A stretch of 17,268 nucleotides of DNA from an uncultured Bacteroidales bacterium (GTDB taxonomy: Bacteria; Bacteroidota; Bacteroidia; Bacteroidales; P3): contig CALCUN010000210.1 in NCBI GenBank assembly GCA_937906975.1, positions 1-17,268 of the forward strand. The letters are read 5' to 3'. Numbering within the stretch: position 1 is the stretch's first letter; each line of letters starts with the position of its first letter. Of this stretch, positions 13,338 to 17,268 are shown piece by piece. The position numbers and the translations under genes were made by a program. The notes under the pieces were generated by a model. It had not been told where the DNA came from. It did not search any database and saw only the letters and a program-made list of their open reading frames with translations.

Positions 13338-14456
13338 TTATTTTTCTAAGCAATCAATCAAAAATCCCTTACTTTTATCAACTAATTCAAAGAGTTTTTT
13401 TCTTAATTTTTCGTAATCAATATCCTTGAAAAGCAAATCTTTGTTAAAATCCTCCATTCCCTCAATCAATCTTTCTTCTAAGCCTAAGCTTGTAAGCAAA
13501 GAAAGAAATCTTGAACTACCTCTTTTTTTGTTTAGCACAACCAAGAAAGGTTTTTCAAAGATAATGGAAAACACCATTCCGTGAAAACTATCGGTTAATA
13601 CGAATTTTGCATCATAAAATCCTCTTAACCATTTTTCAACAGCAGGAAATTCCTCGTTTTCCTTTGCCATCACGGAAAATGATTTCAATTTCTTTTCGTT
13701 TTCAACGATTTTTAATATTTCTTGTTTTTCTTCCGTAGAATCAAGTATATAGGTCATTAAGTTTCCTTCGCTTTTCTCTGTGAAATTATCACTAAATAAA
13801 GCGATATAATCCTCTTTTGACAAAAGCAATGTAGGGTCTAAAACCCATTGTGCTTTTGTTTCTAAATTCTTTTCGCATAATTCTACCGCATCTTTTTCTC
13901 TTACCGAAACGGCTCTAAATTTCTTTATTAGTTCTTTTAGTTTTGAGGTTCTTTCCTCGTCAAATTGCCAAGTATTTAGCCCAAACGAAGCGGCGTATGA
14001 GAATATCTTTTTATCCTCTGTTTGTAAAAAATCTCCAAAGTATGTTTCTACTCTTGAATATGAGTCTCTCCACACTTGATCTGAGCCAATTATAAAGGTG
14101 TCAAAACGAGAAATCATTTCCTTTGTTGGAAAAGTTTCTCCATTGAAAAAGTCCACTGTATCAATTCTTTGCTTTATGAATTTTGAAGTGTTACTACAAA
14201 TTCTTTTCCACGATTCTTCTGTTGGATAAAACGGATTTGGATTGACGGTTTTTCGTCCTAAAAGATGGTAGGCTACCATTCTTTTGGATTTGTCTAAGAG
14301 TTTCTCTGAAAAGCTAAGAAATCTACGTGGGTATTCATCGGTTACTACTTCGTAATTCAATGCTTTTAAACATTTTTGTAGTGCATAGGCTTGTAATAAA
14401 CAACCATAATTGCACCATAAAGGCTGTGTTAGGATACAAATCTTTTTACTTCTCAT
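13338..14456 (-). CDS. Polysaccharide pyruvyl transferase family protein
   Basis: A 372-residue member of the WcaK/CsaB-type polysaccharide pyruvyl transferase family. It has an N-terminal Rossmann-like half with ILTQPLWCNYGCLLQAYALQ, IIGSDQVWR (GSDQVW at 124-129), the central AVSVREKDAVEL and LDPTLLL segments, and in the C-terminal half the family hallmark LTDSFHGMVFSIIF (TDSFHG at 288-293). Proven members add ketal pyruvate to sugars of exopolysaccharides or cell-wall polymers; others in this broad family have unknown donors, so the exact reaction is inferred. It lies 10 bases after the YbbR-like gene and 3 bases before the GT2 gene. In the Bacteroidetes gene order I recall, coaE often follows ybbR; here this surface-glycan pair occupies that place. 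Confidence 0.9.
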   Translation of the reverse strand: MRSKKICILTQPLWCNYGCLLQAYALQKCLKALNYEVVTDEYPRRFLSFSEKLLDKSKRMVAYHLLGRKTVNPNPFYPTEESWKRICSNTSKFIKQRIDTVDFFNGETFPTKEMISRFDTFIIGSDQVWRDSYSRVETYFGDFLQTEDKKIFSYAASFGLNTWQFDEERTSKLKELIKKFRAVSVREKDAVELCEKNLETKAQWVLDPTLLLSKEDYIALFSDNFTEKSEGNLMTYILDSTEEKQEILKIVENEKKLKSFSVMAKENEEFPAVEKWLRGFYDAKFVLTDSFHGMVFSIIFEKPFLVVLNKKRGSSRFLSLLTSLGLEERLIEGMEDFNKDLLFKDIDYEKLRKKLFELVDKSKGFLIDCLEK

Positions 14457-14466
14457 ATAAAAACGC

Positions 14467-15450
14467 CTATTTATTTAGTATTAAATAGTTAAGTCTTGGT
14501 GGATTTATCTCTAAAATCTCTACATTGTTAGGGATATTAGAGTATTTTACTCTTAATTTCTTTTGATTTGCTACATCTTCTGTGCATAAAACGTAGATGT
14601 AAAAATTATTTGGGTCAATATTTTTATATTCCTTTATCGGTAATCTGTATTTTACGCTCACCTTTGTAGGAAATACCTTAATGTTTTCATCTATTCCTTC
14701 TTTTACAATATTTACAGGTAATTCTACTGTGTTTTCTGTAACTTGTTCAACTTCAATCTTAATAGGAATATTTTTTGTTTGGAAAAACAATTCTTTATGT
14801 TGTTTTTCTATCTTTAAAGGTATTAAATTTACGTGATTTTTATCGATATTGGAAATTGTAATATCGTTGGTGTAGAGTGTATCTATGTTGTTTAACAAAT
14901 TTAATTCGCCCTCAATCTTTACTTCATCAATAAGTAATTGTGGCTCTTTTATTATTCTATATGAATTTTTAGTTTCAAATTTAGTTGCATTAACAACGGG
15001 CACAAGTTTTGAATATTTCTTTTCCCAATTCAATACTATGGTGTCGGGAGATAAAGAAATATCCATATCTTTCATGTTTAAAAATTCTCCAATATGTGAT
15101 TTCAATAAATCGGAAGAGAGTTTCATCTCTCCTTTTGAACGATTGATTGGAAGGTTGTTTACATCAAAATGCAAAATGCTTTTTTTCTTATTGTAACCTC
15201 CCTTGAAAATAAAATTAAACCCTGTTGCCTTAACACTTGCTGTGATAATACTATCTTTTGTTGTGTATTTCTCCTCTGGTTTTATTGTGTTTTCAAATTG
15301 AACTAAAACTTCAAACTCATGTTGTCTATAATCGGAAAATGAAATGAATAGCCAAAGTATAAAACTAAAAAAAAGACACATGCAAACCGCTCTGAACTTG
15401 GTTGATTTCAGAATGTTTTTAAAGAAAAGTAAAAAACTATTCTCTTTCAT
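14467..15450 (-). CDS. YbbR/CdaR-like single-pass membrane protein
   Basis: A 327-residue protein with a short cytoplasmic N-terminus, one membrane helix (about 19-38, FRAVCMCLFFSFILWLFISF), and an extracytoplasmic part with the beta-strand-rich pattern of repeated YbbR-like domains (for example KLVPVVNATKF, DEVKIEGELNLLNNIDTLYT, TVELPVNIVKEGID). In Firmicutes CdaR (YbbR) binds and modulates the c-di-AMP synthase CdaA. In Bacteroidetes the homologue commonly follows yajC, and its partner is not established. Sequence similarity in this family is low, so the call rests on topology, domain pattern and gene order together. A strong terminator lies just upstream (15461-15507), so it needs either read-through or its own promoter. 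It heads a three-gene run with the pyruvyl transferase and GT2 genes. Confidence 0.78.
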   Translation of the reverse strand: MKENSFLLFFKNILKSTKFRAVCMCLFFSFILWLFISFSDYRQHEFEVLVQFENTIKPEEKYTTKDSIITASVKATGFNFIFKGGYNKKKSILHFDVNNLPINRSKGEMKLSSDLLKSHIGEFLNMKDMDISLSPDTIVLNWEKKYSKLVPVVNATKFETKNSYRIIKEPQLLIDEVKIEGELNLLNNIDTLYTNDITISNIDKNHVNLIPLKIEKQHKELFFQTKNIPIKIEVEQVTENTVELPVNIVKEGIDENIKVFPTKVSVKYRLPIKEYKNIDPNNFYIYVLCTEDVANQKKLRVKYSNIPNNVEILEINPPRLNYLILNK

Positions 15451-15460
15451 AAATAGTCTT

Positions 15461-15507
15461 AAAACAAAAAATTAAGCGTCCTTTACTTGAAATAAACGGA
15501 CGCTTAA
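15461..15507 (-). terminator. Intrinsic terminator after yajC
   Basis: A perfect 10-bp inverted repeat, TTAAGCGTCC at 15472-15481 and GGACGCTTAA at 15498-15507, encloses a 16-base loop. Read on the minus strand the stem is followed directly by TTTTTTGTTTT (15471-15461). It starts about 20 bases past the yajC stop and ends 11 bases before the ybbR-like ATG. On the plus strand no good U-tract follows, so it acts leftward. Confidence 0.85.
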
Positions 15508-15526
15508 CTCTTCTTTTGATTGAATT

Positions 15527-15841
15527 TTATTTTTGTTGATTTGCAACAGTCATTGCAATCGATGCTTTTTCCATTTCTATTCTTACATCGTGTGCAACTT
15601 CAATAACAACAGTTGTTTCTTTAACCTCTACAACCTTTCCGTGCATTCCTCCTATTGTTACTATTTGTTGTCCTTTTTGAAGCGAATCTCTAAACTTCTT
15701 TTCTTCTTTTTGACGTTTTTGTTGTGGACGAATCATAAAGAAATAGAAGATTGCAATCATTAGTATAATCATTATTATACTGCTTCCTGCGCCTCCACCT
15801 TGTTGAGAGCTCGCCATCATTAAAATGTTCATTAAGTTCAT
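15527..15841 (-). CDS. yajC: Preprotein translocase subunit YajC
   Basis: A 104-residue inner-membrane protein that associates with SecDF and the SecYEG translocon. It has a small glycine-rich N-terminus (SSQQGGGAGSS), one membrane helix (about residues 20-37, MIILMIAIFYFFMIRP), the family hallmark RPQQKRQKEEKKFRDSLQKG right after the helix, and a short cytoplasmic beta domain (QQIVTIGGMHGKVVEVKE, TVVIEVAHDVRIEMEKASI). The exact start is uncertain because methionines occur at positions 1, 4, 8 and 9; the longest form is given. It follows the DUF1573 gene after 39 bases and is ended by a strong terminator. Confidence 0.95.
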   Translation of the reverse strand: MNLMNILMMASSQQGGGAGSSIIMIILMIAIFYFFMIRPQQKRQKEEKKFRDSLQKGQQIVTIGGMHGKVVEVKETTVVIEVAHDVRIEMEKASIAMTVANQQK

Positions 15842-15880
15842 GTCTTTTGTCTTTTATTTGTTTTAGTTTATAATTAATTT

Positions 15881-16306
15881 CTAACGTACATCTGCCATTA
15901 TTTTAAGTTTTGTCTTTGCTGGCGTAGTGTTTGCGTTTACTGTGATTTCTTTTGTTATTCTCATTCCTGAAGAACCCTCAGAATCATATCTTACAGAAAT
16001 CATTCCTTGCTCACCAGGTGCGATTTCGCCTTTCGGATAGTCAGCCACAGTGCAACCACATGTTGTACTTACATCGTAAATCACCAAAGGATATTTACCA
16101 TCGTTTGTAAACATAAAGCTACCTTGCACCACCTCTCCTGCATCTACTAACTTAAAATCCAAAACCGTTTTCTCAAACTTGATTTCTGTCATGTTTTCCA
16201 CAACAGAGGCGTCAATTTGTTTCTCATCAGAGGATTTCTTACAAGAAACCATTGAAAATAAAGTCAAGGATAAAAAAAATAATGCTATTAAATTAAACTT
16301 TTTCAT
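15881..16306 (-). CDS. DUF1573 domain lipoprotein
   Basis: A 141-residue predicted lipoprotein. The signal peptide MKKFNLIALFFLSLTLF leads to SMVSC, with the lipidated cysteine at C22. The -3 residue is Met rather than the usual Leu, so the lipobox is slightly atypical. The mature part is one DUF1573 domain, an immunoglobulin-like fold: EKTVLDFKLVDAGEVVQGSF, FTNDGKYPLVIYDV, the signature STTCGCT and APGEQGMISVRYDSEG. The function is unknown. The position between nusB and yajC is a conserved Bacteroidetes arrangement as I recall it. Its ATG shares one base with the nusB stop (TAATG at 16308-16304), indicating translational coupling. It ends in TAG. Confidence 0.88.
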   Translation of the reverse strand: MKKFNLIALFFLSLTLFSMVSCKKSSDEKQIDASVVENMTEIKFEKTVLDFKLVDAGEVVQGSFMFTNDGKYPLVIYDVSTTCGCTVADYPKGEIAPGEQGMISVRYDSEGSSGMRITKEITVNANTTPAKTKLKIMADVR

Positions 16307-17265
16307 TAGTTTTCTGATTCAACTTCTTCGTTTTCTAATTTTCTAATTTTTCCCGCTACTCTTAAATCAACCAAAAACTTATCCAACAAACCGTTTACAA
16401 ACAACTTACTTCTATCTGTCGAAAATTCTTTTGCCATTTCAATGTATTCATTAAGAGTAACTCTCACAGGAATTTCTGGACAATATACTAACTCAACAAT
16501 TCCCATCTTTATTATAATCAAATCTAAAAAAGCTAGTCTTTCAATGTCCCAATTCTCAATGTGTTTCTCAAATAAATAATCAAATTCATCGAAATGAGTA
16601 ACACATTTACGGAAAATGTCAAGGGCAAACTCTTTTGATTCTCTTTCTTCTTCGCTAAAAGATTTCACAATAACCTTTGCGCAAGTATCGTTTTGCTTAA
16701 ATTCTTTTAGGAACTTTAAAAATGATAGGCCGATGAATTGAAAATCACTTTCCCAATAAAGTTTTAATTCGGCAAGATAATCAAGGAAATTTTCATTTTT
16801 TAGAAGATAATTCTTTAGAAGTTGAATTACCACTTTTTTGTCATCATCGTAGGTTAAATCAGGCTTAATCATATATTCCTTATAGGAATTAGAAGCCTTG
16901 AATCTATTTAAAACCCTTTTTAAAAGGTCTTTTTGTTCGCTCCAATTTATTTTTAAATTTTCAATAGCTTTTGTTAATTCTATGTTTTCAGACAATTGTC
17001 TAAACAATTCATTATTAACAAAACGCATATTAGGATTCTTTTCCTCCTCTGTTGGGAAAAACTTTCCTTTTGCATCCTCTATTTGATTCTCTGCAATATC
17101 TCTAATTTCCAAAAGAGCGGAATAAAGATACACTTCTAAATCATAGGTTTCTGAAATACTTTTAATTAATTCTTTTTCTGCAATATCCAAAGAGATGTTA
17201 CCACACATTTTGTTAGCATATAACAGTTGCAGAACTTTTACACGTAAGAAATGACGACTTAACAT
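16306..17265 (-). CDS. nusB: Transcription antitermination factor NusB (long Bacteroidetes form)
   Basis: A 319-residue protein, about twice the length of E. coli NusB (139). The N-terminus LSRHFLRVKVLQLLYANK and the C-terminal NusB fold are both recognisable. The latter includes NWDIERLAFLDLIIIKMGIV, CPEIPVRVTLNEYIEMAKEF and STDRSKLFVNGLLDKFL. Between them lies an alpha-helical, charged stretch of about 170 residues, common in Bacteroidetes NusB. The protein binds boxA RNA with S10 (NusE) and supports rRNA antitermination. An in-frame TAA lies directly before the ATG (17268-17266), so the start at 17265 cannot be extended. The promoter, if local, lies beyond the window edge. Confidence 0.93.
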   Translation of the reverse strand: MLSRHFLRVKVLQLLYANKMCGNISLDIAEKELIKSISETYDLEVYLYSALLEIRDIAENQIEDAKGKFFPTEEEKNPNMRFVNNELFRQLSENIELTKAIENLKINWSEQKDLLKRVLNRFKASNSYKEYMIKPDLTYDDDKKVVIQLLKNYLLKNENFLDYLAELKLYWESDFQFIGLSFLKFLKEFKQNDTCAKVIVKSFSEEERESKEFALDIFRKCVTHFDEFDYLFEKHIENWDIERLAFLDLIIIKMGIVELVYCPEIPVRVTLNEYIEMAKEFSTDRSKLFVNGLLDKFLVDLRVAGKIRKLENEEVESEN

Positions 17266-17268
17266 TTA

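Overview
The window looks like chromosomal DNA of a low-GC member of the Bacteroidota, most likely order Bacteroidales. Four things support this. One promoter fits the Bacteroidetes sigma-ABfr consensus (TTTG, 19 bp, TAnnTTTG). Gene starts have A-rich leaders rather than Shine-Dalgarno sequences. There is a GT3-type glycogen synthase, a family that among bacteria is typical of Bacteroidota. The nusB-DUF1573-yajC-ybbR gene order is also typical, with a long NusB.

Layout. (1) Positions 1-2705, minus strand: a FabK/nitronate-monooxygenase-like flavoprotein followed one base later by a glycogen synthase whose reading frame continues into the start of an alpha-glucan phosphorylase domain and leaves the window. 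(2) Positions 2706-2940: a divergent intergenic region with a near-consensus plus-strand promoter and three 21-bp repeats of phased T/A tracts. (3) Positions 2941-12532, plus strand: nine tightly packed genes encoding a secreted probable beta-barrel protein, RsmE, a DUF4159 protein, MarC, ClpC, MlaE, MlaF, a PgpH-like 7TM-HD phosphohydrolase and a sugar-phosphate nucleotidyltransferase. (4) Positions 12444-15450, minus strand: GT2 glycosyltransferase, polysaccharide pyruvyl transferase family protein and a YbbR/CdaR-like protein. The GT2 gene overlaps the convergent nucleotidyltransferase by 89 bp at the 3' ends. (5) Positions 15461-15507: a strong hairpin plus T-tract terminator. (6) Positions 15527-17265, minus strand: nusB, a DUF1573 lipoprotein and yajC.

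How the genes may work together. The long plus-strand cluster is an envelope/housekeeping run: phospholipid transport (MlaE/MlaF, without an MCE/MlaD gene here), a membrane phosphohydrolase that probably degrades c-di-AMP, the ClpC protein-quality unfoldase and ribosome modification. The minus-strand right half combines transcription/secretion genes (nusB, yajC) with a surface-glycan pair and a YbbR protein.

Most genes belong to known families. I see no tRNA, rRNA, CRISPR array, insertion sequence or clearly new system. The points most worth a second look are the glycogen synthase-phosphorylase fusion, three unrelated 21-bp-period repeats, the tail-to-tail coding overlap, and a terminator wedged between yajC and the ybbR-like gene. 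No stretch over 300 bases lacks a gene.
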